A stretch of DNA of 54,825 bases, from positions 1-54,825 of the IMG/VR virus record IMGVR_UViG_3300043446_004379. One strand, given 5' to 3'. The notes below the pieces were generated by a model, which saw only the letters and a list, made by a program, of their open reading frames with translations, searched no databases and had not been told where the DNA came from. The translations under genes and the position numbers were made by a program. Shown piece after piece: positions 32,557 to 41,120 of this stretch. Positions within the stretch are counted from its first letter, which is position 1; each line of letters starts with the position of its first letter. This DNA comes from a virus.

Positions 32557-33312
32557 TAGTTTAGCTATTTGTATAGCTAGTTCATCATTACGTGGTGCAT
32601 CAGGTAAATCGTTATCGTTAATATCACGATATCCAATGATTGGAAACTCTACGTTTTCATTTCTAATAAATCGTTGTATAAGTTCTTTAGGTGCAGCAAT
32701 ACCATCAGCATCCATTAATTGACCATTAGGCAATTCTAACACAGCATGATCTGCACGTTTGCCATATGGTGTATCAGCAATTAGTACAACCACTTTACCA
32801 CCATATTTTTTCTGTAATGCTTGAGCAAAAACTACACATCCCCCATCAAATGGTCCGCTATCAGTTTGTTGTACTAATAATGTATATATTTTGTTCTTAT
32901 TTTTAAATGGAAATTTACCTTCATGTATGATTTTTCTAGCTATTATTCCATGACCAACAGGATATTCTTGGCTAAATCTAATAGGTTGTAGCATAGGGTA
33001 TAGGTATTTTGTTGTACCACTTTGTATATCAAACTTAGAATCACGTGGTACAAGGTGTTTACGCTCTAGTTTTCTAAATGTTTCTTCATCTACAACAATA
33101 GGTTCGCCAACAATAGCAGAACCTATAGCGACTGCCTTACCTGTACCTGTACGAACGATGCCAACACGTTTACCTATGTATGGGTTAAGGGATGGTCCAC
33201 GCCTACTTTCGTAATATTTTTTACCATCTACAATAAGATCAGCATAGTGTATGTCACCATCGCTACGTATGTTTATGCCAATTGATGGTATATTAAACTC
33301 ATTAAACTTCAT
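32551..33312 (-). CDS. ASCH-like domain protein of unknown function
   Basis: 253 residues. Residues about 45-110 (IGKRVGIVRTGTGKAVAIG ... TKYLYPMLQP) resemble an ASCH/PUA-like RNA-binding fold. The C-terminal half (GGCVVFAQALQKKYGG, RADHAVLELPNGQLMDADG) looks like a separate domain with Cys, His and Asp in an order reminiscent of papain-like amidases. That second reading is tentative. The N-terminus MKFNEFNIPS is similar to, but lacks the Glu of, the capsid-targeting peptides of nearby genes. No late box is seen upstream. The six-base 3' overlap with the lipoprotein gene is convergent. Confidence 0.5.
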   Translation of the reverse strand: MKFNEFNIPSIGINIRSDGDIHYADLIVDGKKYYESRRGPSLNPYIGKRVGIVRTGTGKAVAIGSAIVGEPIVVDEETFRKLERKHLVPRDSKFDIQSGTTKYLYPMLQPIRFSQEYPVGHGIIARKIIHEGKFPFKNKNKIYTLLVQQTDSGPFDGGCVVFAQALQKKYGGKVVVLIADTPYGKRADHAVLELPNGQLMDADGIAAPKELIQRFIRNENVEFPIIGYRDINDNDLPDAPRNDELAIQIAKLL

Positions 33313-33332
33313 TTATTATAGCTTTCGTTTTA

Positions 33333-34193
33333 TTAAATTACAAATATTTTACCAACACTAGAGTTTAAAACGTCATCAAACATATAATTCATATCATTAG
33401 CTAATCGTTCAGATGCTTCTTTTCGTTCATTTTCATCACGATATTCAGGTTTAATATTTAAATACTGTGTTGGATTACCAAAAACTTTACGCCCATATCC
33501 TAGGTTAGTTGGTAAAGGATTTAGTGTTACAGTGCCTGTACCTAAATATTGTGCAAATAATTCATACAAAAATTCATAAGGTCTACGAATTTGTCCTGTG
33601 CGACTACTGCGCTGTGTGCCAATAGCATTGAATAATGCATTGTATTCAGGAGTTAATTCTAAACTAAAGTTAGTATTAAATCTTGCTGATATCCTGCTGT
33701 AGTATTCTGCGAGCATATTGTTTACAGCACTAAAAAAATGCTTTTCAGCTTCTGACCAAGTACTCCATCCTCTATTGTTTCTTGTACCTGCTTGTATAGC
33801 ATGTCCAAAACGATGTGCCATTATCCATGGTGTAAGCATCACTCTAGCATCACCTTTATTACCAACAAAGACTACGGTTATTGCGTCATCACTTCCATCA
33901 ATGATTTGATCAGATTGCTTTCCAAAAATAGTTCTAATTTGATCAGTTGTCATTGGGCCATATTCTATATATTTGCCTGTGCCACTGATGTTACTAAAAA
34001 ATAATCTAAAATCATATGGAGTTTTTTCAAAAAACTTTTGTGTTTTTAACTTATTAGTAGGATGTGGAACTAATCTTCTATCAACAGTATTAAATGGTCC
34101 TGATTTTGCAAAATCCCCCATCGGTTGGTAAGTGGACAATGCCATTTCATCAATGTCATCACTTGATTCAGTAATAAATTCTCTAGCTCTCAT
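33333..34193 (-). CDS. Putative internal virion protein with capsid-targeting-like N-terminus
   Basis: 286 residues. Starts MRAREFITESS, close to the T4 capsid-targeting peptide MKTYQEFIAE, with a possible gp21-type cut after ITE. The middle contains MLTPWIMAHRFGHAIQAG, a zincin-like region but with HRFGH (not HExxH), so any protease activity would lack the catalytic Glu. The rest is mostly helical. It starts five bases after a minus-strand late box. Probably packaged in the head. Confidence 0.55.
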   Translation of the reverse strand: MRAREFITESSDDIDEMALSTYQPMGDFAKSGPFNTVDRRLVPHPTNKLKTQKFFEKTPYDFRLFFSNISGTGKYIEYGPMTTDQIRTIFGKQSDQIIDGSDDAITVVFVGNKGDARVMLTPWIMAHRFGHAIQAGTRNNRGWSTWSEAEKHFFSAVNNMLAEYYSRISARFNTNFSLELTPEYNALFNAIGTQRSSRTGQIRRPYEFLYELFAQYLGTGTVTLNPLPTNLGYGRKVFGNPTQYLNIKPEYRDENERKEASERLANDMNYMFDDVLNSSVGKIFVI

Positions 34194-34198
34194 TTATA

Positions 34199-34206
34199 TA
34201 TTTATG
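34199..34206 (-). promoter_or_regulatory. Late promoter box CATAAATA (minus strand)
   Basis: Ends five bases before ATG 34193. Confidence 0.55.
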
Positions 34207-34213
34207 ATCAACG

Positions 34214-34220
34214 CTAAATA
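34214..34220 (+). promoter_or_regulatory. Late promoter box CTAAATA
   Basis: Ends five bases before ATG 34226; divergent with the box at 34199. Confidence 0.55.
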
Positions 34221-34225
34221 ATATA

Positions 34226-35143
34226 ATGGATAAAAAACACAAAAAATTGCTTACGTTTGCGAATTGGGTCATTGGTCGTTTAGGTATTGAGAATGAGCCA
34301 CAGATACGATTTAGTGATGATAAATCAGTAGTGACTAAGCATAGAACATTTGGTTCAACCACACCTAATAATACAATATGGGTGCATGTTGGTGACCGTA
34401 ATACAGCAGACGTTATGCGTACATTATGCCATGAATTAGTTCATGCTAAACAATTTGAAATTGGCACAGCAAAAGCAAAGATGAACCCAAAGCGTGAACA
34501 AAGAATAGAAGATGAAGCCAATGCTGTAGCAGGACGTATGATGCGTAAGTATGGTAAAATGGATGCTACCATATATGAGAGTAAAGAACGAGCATGTTGT
34601 GCAGAATTACGTCAAGGTTTGCTCAAATTAGACAAGACAGATTACGATACAATTGACCGTTTAATGAAGAAAATAGCTAAAAAGTATAGTATTACTCCAA
34701 AACAATTGCATGATTACTTTGTTGAAACCCATGGTGTTATACCTGATACATGGATTAAGAAGCAAAAAAAGTTGAAGGAAAGTCGTGAAGGGTCATTAAC
34801 ACATGAAGTAGCAGATAGTTTGCCACATGCTTATGTATTGCCTGATATTAATAGTGGTAATCCATATTTACAATACAAGTTTGGTGTAGCGATTGCTGCA
34901 GCACGTGGTGCACAAGCACGTAAAGATGATGACATTAATCCATTTGATGAAAATGGTATGTTAGATGTATTTTCGGATAAAGAATTTATTGTAAGTTTTG
35001 ATCCACATATTGATCAAATTATTGCAGCAGCATTAAAGAAAATTGGTATGCCTGACAACAAAAAAATAGTTGGGGTAAAAGGTAGTAAAGAAAGCAAGGA
35101 TGTTGACAAAGTAAGTCCTGTCATAGGATTCAAGGGGTTTTAA
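34226..35143 (+). CDS. Zincin-type metallopeptidase-like phage protein
   Basis: 305 residues. Zinc-binding HELVH (HExxH) at about 75-79 within LCHELVHAKQFE. An acidic residue downstream (EDEANAVAGR) could be the third ligand. The C-terminal about 110 residues form a separate module (LPHAYVLPDINSGNPYLQYKF ... SPVIGFKGF) that ends like the protein at 36255-36626. Similar modules occur in virion proteins of T4-like marine phages. It could cleave virion proteins, cell wall linkages or host proteins. First gene of a late operon of four or five. Confidence 0.65.
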   Translation: MDKKHKKLLTFANWVIGRLGIENEPQIRFSDDKSVVTKHRTFGSTTPNNTIWVHVGDRNTADVMRTLCHELVHAKQFEIGTAKAKMNPKREQRIEDEANAVAGRMMRKYGKMDATIYESKERACCAELRQGLLKLDKTDYDTIDRLMKKIAKKYSITPKQLHDYFVETHGVIPDTWIKKQKKLKESREGSLTHEVADSLPHAYVLPDINSGNPYLQYKFGVAIAAARGAQARKDDDINPFDENGMLDVFSDKEFIVSFDPHIDQIIAAALKKIGMPDNKKIVGVKGSKESKDVDKVSPVIGFKGF

Positions 35144-35144
35144 A

Positions 35145-35816
35145 ATGAAAATCGTAGAAATTATTAATGAAGATAGAGTTGATGAAATTAATTGGCGCAA
35201 AGCTGCTGCTACAGGTGCTACCGCATTAGCTGCTATGGGCGCATTTGGTAAGGCAGATGCAAGCGACAATACTAGAAGAGTTAGTCCACAAGCAGATGGC
35301 TCTATGAGCCAAAGTTTTGCACAGCAAGTTGCTGCAAATGCATCAAAGATACAAGTAGTTAAACCTCTAGCCAATGATTTTGAACAAATTGTTTATAAAG
35401 ATGCAAATAATAGATTTCTAAATGGCGTAAGAGATACTACAGATGGTACTATTATAGTTAAAAGTGGTGCTGATAGTTTTCAAGTTATAAAAGTTGCTAA
35501 TGGTAGGGAAACAACTGATTATGTTGGTTCAAGAGATTTGGGTAATGATACAAAAGCAGCGTTACAATCAATAACTAACAAATCAGATTCACAGCCATTG
35601 GCTCAACCCACTCAAAATGTTACAGTAAAAGGAAATACATTAAGTTACAATGGAAAAGATTATAACATTGTTAAAATAAACAAAGATGGTCCGCAGCCAA
35701 GATTGAGCAAATTTGATGCTAAAGTTTTAGTCGCATATCCTGATTTAGGCATTAGAAGTATAGGATCTGCTAATGCAACTTTAGCAGGTGACACTGCTTA
35801 CGTTTACATGGACTAA
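35145..35816 (+). CDS. Putative internal virion protein with capsid-targeting-like N-terminus
   Basis: 223 residues. Starts MKIVEIINEDR, fitting a capsid-targeting peptide with a cut after INE. A short Ala/Gly-rich hydrophobic stretch (AAATGATALAAMGAFG) follows. The remainder is polar and beta-rich, without known motifs. Starts one base after the metallopeptidase stop. Probably head-internal. Confidence 0.5.
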   Translation: MKIVEIINEDRVDEINWRKAAATGATALAAMGAFGKADASDNTRRVSPQADGSMSQSFAQQVAANASKIQVVKPLANDFEQIVYKDANNRFLNGVRDTTDGTIIVKSGADSFQVIKVANGRETTDYVGSRDLGNDTKAALQSITNKSDSQPLAQPTQNVTVKGNTLSYNGKDYNIVKINKDGPQPRLSKFDAKVLVAYPDLGIRSIGSANATLAGDTAYVYMD

Positions 35817-35817
35817 T

Positions 35818-36252
35818 ATGAAAATTTACGAAATTTTACGGGAAGATGCGGAAGACCGCCCCCATTTATCAAAAGAACAGCTTGATGCAGTAGAGCGTTT
35901 TGCTGATAAGTTATGGGAAAAATTAGGCATTGATGTAAAATTTGGTAGTCATTTTTTAGACCAATTATATCGTTATGAAAACGATCCACCCATATCAGGT
36001 GGTGAATTAGTACGCATGTTTAAGAAAGAATATCAAAAATTTGGTAAAGAAATCTCAGATTTGCCACCTGAAACTGAAGCGGTATTTATGGATTTACTTA
36101 CTAAAGTGAATTTACCATTTGTTATAAAACAATATAATCCTAAAGAACCCAAAGTTTTGAAGACACAAACTATCATTCGTAAACCTAGTAATACAATAAA
36201 AGGTGAATTTTACCCCAAAGGTAAACCTTACAAAATTGGAAAAGACGATTAA
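35818..36252 (+). CDS. Putative internal virion protein with capsid-targeting-like N-terminus
   Basis: 144 residues from ATG 35818 (a longer frame starts upstream inside the previous gene). Starts MKIYEILREDA, consistent with a targeting peptide cut after LRE. Contains IDVKFGSHFLDQLYRYEN and a Lys-rich C-terminus. A short ORF of this kind next to other such proteins suggests a set of packaged proteins. The HFLDQL region resembles toxin-like folds only loosely; no claim made. Confidence 0.5.
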   Translation: MKIYEILREDAEDRPHLSKEQLDAVERFADKLWEKLGIDVKFGSHFLDQLYRYENDPPISGGELVRMFKKEYQKFGKEISDLPPETEAVFMDLLTKVNLPFVIKQYNPKEPKVLKTQTIIRKPSNTIKGEFYPKGKPYKIGKDD

Positions 36253-36254
36253 TT

Positions 36255-36626
36255 ATGCGAGCTAAAGAATTTATAACAGAACAAAACAGTATTGGCGAAC
36301 CACCTGTACGTGCGAAAGAAGCATCACGTGGTTTACATAAATTTCGTGACCTTGAAGGTATGGATCGTATTTATGAACTTAATCGTGTTATGATGGCAGT
36401 TGCTTGTACAGACGGGACAAAGCCTGTGACTTTAGACTCAGAAAGTTATACGGGACGCTATAATACGGCTCACCCTTATACAAAAGAAGAACAAGATATG
36501 TTAAAAGTAGCATATGCTGCGGTAGGTTCAGATATGCATGATTTTAATCAAGGTGATATGCGTAGTTTGGAAGTAAAAGACACTAATAAAACAAGTCCAA
36601 TACAATCATTCAAAGGCTTTAAATAA
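36255..36626 (+). CDS. Putative internal virion protein with capsid-targeting-like N-terminus and shared C-terminal module
   Basis: 123 residues. Starts MRAKEFITEQN, nearly identical to the opening of the protein at 33333-34193. The C-terminal module (YTKEEQDMLKVAYAAVGS ... SPIQSFKGFK) resembles the end of the metallopeptidase at 34226-35143, so the module is shared between a packaged small protein and the protease. Starts two bases after the previous stop. Confidence 0.55.
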   Translation: MRAKEFITEQNSIGEPPVRAKEASRGLHKFRDLEGMDRIYELNRVMMAVACTDGTKPVTLDSESYTGRYNTAHPYTKEEQDMLKVAYAAVGSDMHDFNQGDMRSLEVKDTNKTSPIQSFKGFK

Positions 36627-36675
36627 TTTTTTAATAAGTCTTTACTGCGTATAAGTAGTGTTACAGAGGAACACT

Positions 36676-37371
36676 ATGAAAAATATTGATATTAACAAAA
36701 CAGTTGATGCTATCAAGTTAAAATGGTATCATGAATGGTTAGCAACACATATTTACGATGAAGGACCTAGCGGTTTTCATCAACAACTTACAAAATCTGT
36801 AGTTGAAAAGTATATTGACCCACTTGAGTTACCAAAAGATGCTAGAATTTTAGACATGGGGTGCGGGCCTGGGTACTTTATGGACGAAATCAAACAAAAA
36901 GGTTATACCAATTATGTTGGAATTACCTTAAGTGATAATGATATTAAGATGTGTAAGGATAATGGACATCCTGTTGAACCATTTGATTTAAGTTTTTTGC
37001 CACAACAAAAAGGGTATATTGATGAAAGTACAGATTTAATCTTTTGCAGACATGCATTAGAGCATAGTCCATACCCATTGTTTACCTTAGCAGAATATAA
37101 TAGAGTATTAAAACATCAAAAATACATCTATATTGAAGTTCCTGCACCAAACTGTGATCGTTTGCATGAATATAATTTAAACCATTATAGTATTTTTGGT
37201 GAGCGCATGTTAGCAGCATTATTACAGCGTACAGGATTTGATATTGATAAATTTGAAAATTTACAGTTTGAGCTTATTGTTGGCAAAAATGAAGATGGTA
37301 CCGATAAAAAAGTCATGGAACATTTTTATTGTGTAGTAGCACACAAAGCTAGAGCACTTGATTTAAAATAG
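36676..37371 (+). CDS. SAM-dependent methyltransferase (class I)
   Basis: 231 residues from ATG 36676 (AGAGGA site; the frame upstream lacks one). Motif I ILDMGCGPGYF at about 59-69, motif region DLIFCRHALEHSPYP at about 121-135 as in methyltransferase 11/UbiE-type enzymes. Target unknown; nearby sugar and virion genes make a glycan or small molecule as likely as nucleic acid or protein. No DNA-methylase NPPY/DPPY motif is present. Confidence 0.8.
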   Translation: MKNIDINKTVDAIKLKWYHEWLATHIYDEGPSGFHQQLTKSVVEKYIDPLELPKDARILDMGCGPGYFMDEIKQKGYTNYVGITLSDNDIKMCKDNGHPVEPFDLSFLPQQKGYIDESTDLIFCRHALEHSPYPLFTLAEYNRVLKHQKYIYIEVPAPNCDRLHEYNLNHYSIFGERMLAALLQRTGFDIDKFENLQFELIVGKNEDGTDKKVMEHFYCVVAHKARALDLK

Positions 37372-37382
37372 TACAAAACACT

Positions 37383-37390
37383 CATAAATA
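37383..37390 (+). promoter_or_regulatory. Late promoter box CATAAATA
   Basis: Ends five bases before ATG 37396. Confidence 0.55.
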
Positions 37391-37395
37391 TCTTT

Positions 37396-37593
37396 ATGAG
37401 TGATGAATTAGACGATTTAAGAAAATTGGCAGGTATTACCCTGCCAAATTCATCTGATTATGGTGCAGCAATAAGTATGTCTGCTACCCAAAAAGCGCAA
37501 ATAATGCGAGAGAAAAATATTAGGCCTGGCGACCCTGCGTGGTTTAAGTTATGGTTTGCCCAAACTCATCTAACGGGAGAAAAACCAATTTAG
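37396..37593 (+). CDS. Small conserved T4-like phage protein
   Basis: 65 residues. Opens LDDLRKLAGIT; the C-terminal half (GDPAWFKLWFAQTHLTGEKPI) resembles a small protein next to structural genes in T4-like marine phages. The RKLAG motif recurs as RKLSGL at the end of the 941-residue protein (41121-43946). Probably virion-associated. Confidence 0.6.
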   Translation: MSDELDDLRKLAGITLPNSSDYGAAISMSATQKAQIMREKNIRPGDPAWFKLWFAQTHLTGEKPI

Positions 37594-37600
37594 ATAAATA
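37593..37600 (+). promoter_or_regulatory. Late promoter box GATAAATA
   Basis: GATAAATA 19 bases before ATG 37620. Confidence 0.5.
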
Positions 37601-37619
37601 AATTAATAGAGATATTATT

Positions 37620-39500
37620 ATGGCAGAACCTAACCCATCCAATGTAGCCCCATGGTATTTACGTAATATCAACCAAGCACTTGCTTTAGATGAAACAAGT
37701 GGTAATGTTTATGTACGCACAGGTTTTACAGGAAATATTGTCATTGAAGGTAATGTAAATATACCTGGTAATATCGATGCACATATTTCTGAAGTTGGTA
37801 ATTCAGGTAACCTAACAGTACCATGGATGCCTGTAAGTATTGATGGCAATAGTAACGTTACAATCGCAGGTGGTAACGTAGGCGTAAGTGGTAATGTAAA
37901 TATTGGAACAATGCCCAATGTAAATGCTGCGGTAACAGGTACTGTAGCGGTCAGTAGTATTACAGGAAATATAGCAGGAATTACTAGTAATATTAATATT
38001 GGAACAATGCCCAATGTCAATGCCAATATAACAGGTGGGAATGTCAATGCTGCTGTAACAGGTACTGTTGCAGTCAGTAGTATTACAGGAAATATAGCAG
38101 GAATTACTGCTAATGTTACAGTAGTAGATGGTGGTGGTAGTTTAACGGTTGATGGTAATGTTGGTATTACAGGAAACGTTAATATTGGAACAATGCCCGA
38201 AGTTGAAATTAAAAATGATACAGGTAATCCTATATCTGTATCAAAAGACAGTAATGTAAACAGTGTAACTAATCCATTATACGTAGAAGGTGTAAATAAT
38301 GCAAGCTTTTTTGCGCCAACACAAAGTGATAGTTTTGGTAGATTGCGTGTAAGTAATCCACAAACATTATTTGATACACAAACTAGATACTACAATCATA
38401 ATCAATTTGCTAGCAATACAGCAGGTGCAGGTACGTATACATTTGATAGTAACAGTAGCACATTTGCTATGGCAGTTAATACTGCTAGCGGTGATAAAGT
38501 ATATGCAGAAACATATAAAGTATTCCCATATCAGCCTGGTAAGAGTTTACTAATTTATTCATCATTCTGTATGAATATTGCTAAACCTAATCTACGCCAA
38601 CGTGTGGGTTATTTCAACAGTCAGAATGGCATTTATTTTGAACAAAGTGACAGCACACTGTATATGGTCATTCGTAGTTATAGTTCAGGTAGTGTAGTTG
38701 AAAATAGAGTAGCACAAAGTAGTTGGAATGGTGATCCATTAAATGGTCTTGGACCTAGTGGTGTTGAGTTGAATACGGCAGTAGACCAAATCTTTTTCTG
38801 TGACATTGAATGGTTAGGTGTAGGTAGCGTTCGCACAGGATTCATCATTGGTGGTCAATATATTGTTGTACATACATTTAACCATGCTAATATACCAGGT
38901 AACACTACAACATACATGTCTACAGGTAGTTTGCCACTAAGATTTGAAATTGAGAACACAGGTACAGCAAGTAGTTCTAGCACACTAAGACAAATTTGTA
39001 GTACAGTAATTAGTGAAGGTGGTTACTCATTGTCAGGAACACCTAGAAGTATTGGACATAATTTGGGTACTCCAATACAATTACCCAACGACACTAGCTT
39101 TAAGCCATTGTTAAGCATAAGATTATTAAGCACTTGTCCTGATAGTATTGTATTGCCTACATTCTTTACCATAGCACCCGTAGCACAAAGTACATTTAAG
39201 TACCGTATCTATAGTAGAGCAGTAACTACTGGTGGAACATGGACTGGCATCGGAGCATCAAGTCCCGTTGAATATAATTTAGCACCTACTGCGGTCAGTA
39301 GTGGAGAAATTGTTACTGAAGGATTTATTATGTCAAGTAATCAAACTGCGGCAGCTCCAAGTCAGGAATCATTTGGTTTTGAAGTTCAACTACAAAGACA
39401 GCCTTTTACTAATGTAATGTACGAATATGTAATGACAGCCGCAACTATTGGTACTAACCAAGATGTTTATGCAAGTATTGAATGGCAAGAAGTCAATTAA
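37620..39500 (+). CDS. Structural protein with Gly/Asn repeat region (fibre- or baseplate-like)
   Basis: 626 residues. Residues about 35-215 are repetitive, rich in Gly, Asn, Val and Thr (GNVNIGTMPNV, VTGTVAVSSITGNIAG), typical of beta-helical fibre shafts. The C-terminal two thirds (about 230-626) are a beta-rich domain with QTRYYNHNQFASN and FGFEVQLQRQPF segments seen in phage structural proteins. Late promoter, directly upstream of the terminase. Receptor binding or a decoration role is possible. Confidence 0.65.
   Translation: MAEPNPSNVAPWYLRNINQALALDETSGNVYVRTGFTGNIVIEGNVNIPGNIDAHISEVGNSGNLTVPWMPVSIDGNSNVTIAGGNVGVSGNVNIGTMPNVNAAVTGTVAVSSITGNIAGITSNINIGTMPNVNANITGGNVNAAVTGTVAVSSITGNIAGITANVTVVDGGGSLTVDGNVGITGNVNIGTMPEVEIKNDTGNPISVSKDSNVNSVTNPLYVEGVNNASFFAPTQSDSFGRLRVSNPQTLFDTQTRYYNHNQFASNTAGAGTYTFDSNSSTFAMAVNTASGDKVYAETYKVFPYQPGKSLLIYSSFCMNIAKPNLRQRVGYFNSQNGIYFEQSDSTLYMVIRSYSSGSVVENRVAQSSWNGDPLNGLGPSGVELNTAVDQIFFCDIEWLGVGSVRTGFIIGGQYIVVHTFNHANIPGNTTTYMSTGSLPLRFEIENTGTASSSSTLRQICSTVISEGGYSLSGTPRSIGHNLGTPIQLPNDTSFKPLLSIRLLSTCPDSIVLPTFFTIAPVAQSTFKYRIYSRAVTTGGTWTGIGASSPVEYNLAPTAVSSGEIVTEGFIMSSNQTAAAPSQESFGFEVQLQRQPFTNVMYEYVMTAATIGTNQDVYASIEWQEVN
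37899..38200 (+). repeat. In-frame direct repeats in the structural gene
   Basis: A 54-base unit at 37932-37985 recurs almost unchanged at 38055-38108, an offset of 123 bases (41 codons). The shorter AATATTGGAACAATGCCC unit occurs three times in the region. This is likely to vary in copy number between strains. Confidence 0.8.
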
Positions 39501-39518
39501 GATATTTTAAGATATGTA

Positions 39519-41093
39519 ATGAATAGTAGTATTCAACTTATTAAGAATCCTTATGAGTTAACATCATTTAAGGATGACAAACAGTTACAAGATTTCTTAA
39601 AATGCTGTGATCCTAATACAGGTTATCTGTATTTTATGGATAATTTTTTCATGATTCAACACCCTACTAAGGGTAGTATGAATTATCATCCATATGATTA
39701 TCAAAAACGTTTAATTGAAACTTATCATAATTATCGTTATTCAATATCTTTGATGCCACGTCAAAGTGGTAAATCTACAAGTGCTGCAGGTTATTTACTT
39801 TGGTATGCCATGTTTGTTCCCGACAGTACAATTTTAGTAGCAGCGCATAAGTATGCAGGTTCGCAGGAAATTATGCAACGTATACGTTATGGTTATGAAA
39901 ACTGTCCTACTCATATTAAAGCAGGTGTTGTAACTTATAACAAAGGATCATTAGATTTTGAAAATGGTAGTAGAATTATTAGTGCTACTACAACAGAAAA
40001 TACAGGTCGTGGTCTTTCTATATCATTATTATATCTTGATGAATTTGCGTTCGTTAGACCAAGTATAGCTAAAGAATTTTGGACTTCTATTGCTCCTACA
40101 CTAGCAACAGGTGGTAAGGCAATTATAACAAGTACCCCAAATAGTGATGAAGATCAGTTTGCATTAATTTGGAAAGCAGCTAATAAAACTCAAGATGAGT
40201 ATGGTAATGATACAGAATTAGGAATTAATGGTTTTAAAGCATATAAAGCACATTGGAGCGAGCAACCAGGCCGTGATGACGCATGGGCTGAATCCATGAA
40301 ATCCCAACTTGGTGAAGAAAGATTTAGACGAGAAATTGGTTGTGAATTTGTTATTGGTGATGAAACATTAATTAATCCACTAATGTTAACTACGCTTGAA
40401 GGCATTGAACCCATTGAACGTATGGGTCAAATAAGATGGTATTCTAAACCAAAAAAAGGAAATATTTACTGTGTGGGATTAGACCCAAGTTTAGGTACAG
40501 GTAGTGACCCTGCTGCTATACAAATTTTTGAAGCTAATACTACCACACAAATTGGAGAGTGGAAACATAATAGAACTACCATACCTGAACAAATTAAGTT
40601 ACTAGCAAAGATTAATGATTATATTGTAGAATGTACCAATGAACCTAATAATTTATATTATAGTTTAGAGAACAATACGATTGGTGAAGCTGCTTTAATT
40701 TCTTTATCAGAATATGGTGAAGAAAATATTAAAGGTACGATGTTAAGTGAGCCTAAACAGGTGGGTGCAGTAAAACGTTATAGAAAAGGTTTCAATACAA
40801 CACAAAAAAGTAAACTAGCAGCATGTAGTAAGCTTAAAAACCTTATTGAAAGTCAAAAAATGGTGCTTAAAAGTAAAGCATTAGTGACAGAACTCAAGTC
40901 TTTTGTTGCAGCACAAGGTAGTTATGCTGCTAAAATAGGCGAAACAGATGACTTAGTAATGGCAACATTACTTGTTGTACGTATTTTACAGCACCTTCAA
41001 AATTATCATAGTGATTTAGATACACATATTCGTGACCACAGTGAATACGTTGAACCCATGCCCTTTATAATGACATTAAGTTCTATAACCTGA
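39519..41093 (+). CDS. Terminase large subunit (gp17-like)
   Basis: 524 residues. ATPase domain: Walker A MPRQSGKS at 79-86, Walker B LLYLDEF at about 168-174. Nuclease domain begins at GLDPSLGTGSDPA (first acidic residue, about 322), followed by later acidic residues (GETDDL near the C-terminus). It packages DNA into the prohead and cuts it. T4 gp17-type size. The best single marker of the phage type. Confidence 0.95.
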   Translation: MNSSIQLIKNPYELTSFKDDKQLQDFLKCCDPNTGYLYFMDNFFMIQHPTKGSMNYHPYDYQKRLIETYHNYRYSISLMPRQSGKSTSAAGYLLWYAMFVPDSTILVAAHKYAGSQEIMQRIRYGYENCPTHIKAGVVTYNKGSLDFENGSRIISATTTENTGRGLSISLLYLDEFAFVRPSIAKEFWTSIAPTLATGGKAIITSTPNSDEDQFALIWKAANKTQDEYGNDTELGINGFKAYKAHWSEQPGRDDAWAESMKSQLGEERFRREIGCEFVIGDETLINPLMLTTLEGIEPIERMGQIRWYSKPKKGNIYCVGLDPSLGTGSDPAAIQIFEANTTTQIGEWKHNRTTIPEQIKLLAKINDYIVECTNEPNNLYYSLENNTIGEAALISLSEYGEENIKGTMLSEPKQVGAVKRYRKGFNTTQKSKLAACSKLKNLIESQKMVLKSKALVTELKSFVAAQGSYAAKIGETDDLVMATLLVVRILQHLQNYHSDLDTHIRDHSEYVEPMPFIMTLSSIT

Positions 41094-41099
41094 TAAATA
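41092..41099 (+). promoter_or_regulatory. Late promoter box GATAAATA in an inverted repeat
   Basis: GATAAATA 21 bases before ATG 41121. TGATAAAT (41091-41098) is mirrored by ATTTATCA (41114-41121), an 8-bp perfect inverted repeat that ends in the A of the start codon. Confidence 0.5.
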
Positions 41100-41120
41100 C
41101 ACTATAAAAGTGGATTTATC

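Noticed and set aside
33780-33850. Active zinc protease in the minus-strand protein at 33333-34193
   Set aside because: The motif is HRFGH and lacks the catalytic Glu of HExxH, so activity cannot be claimed.
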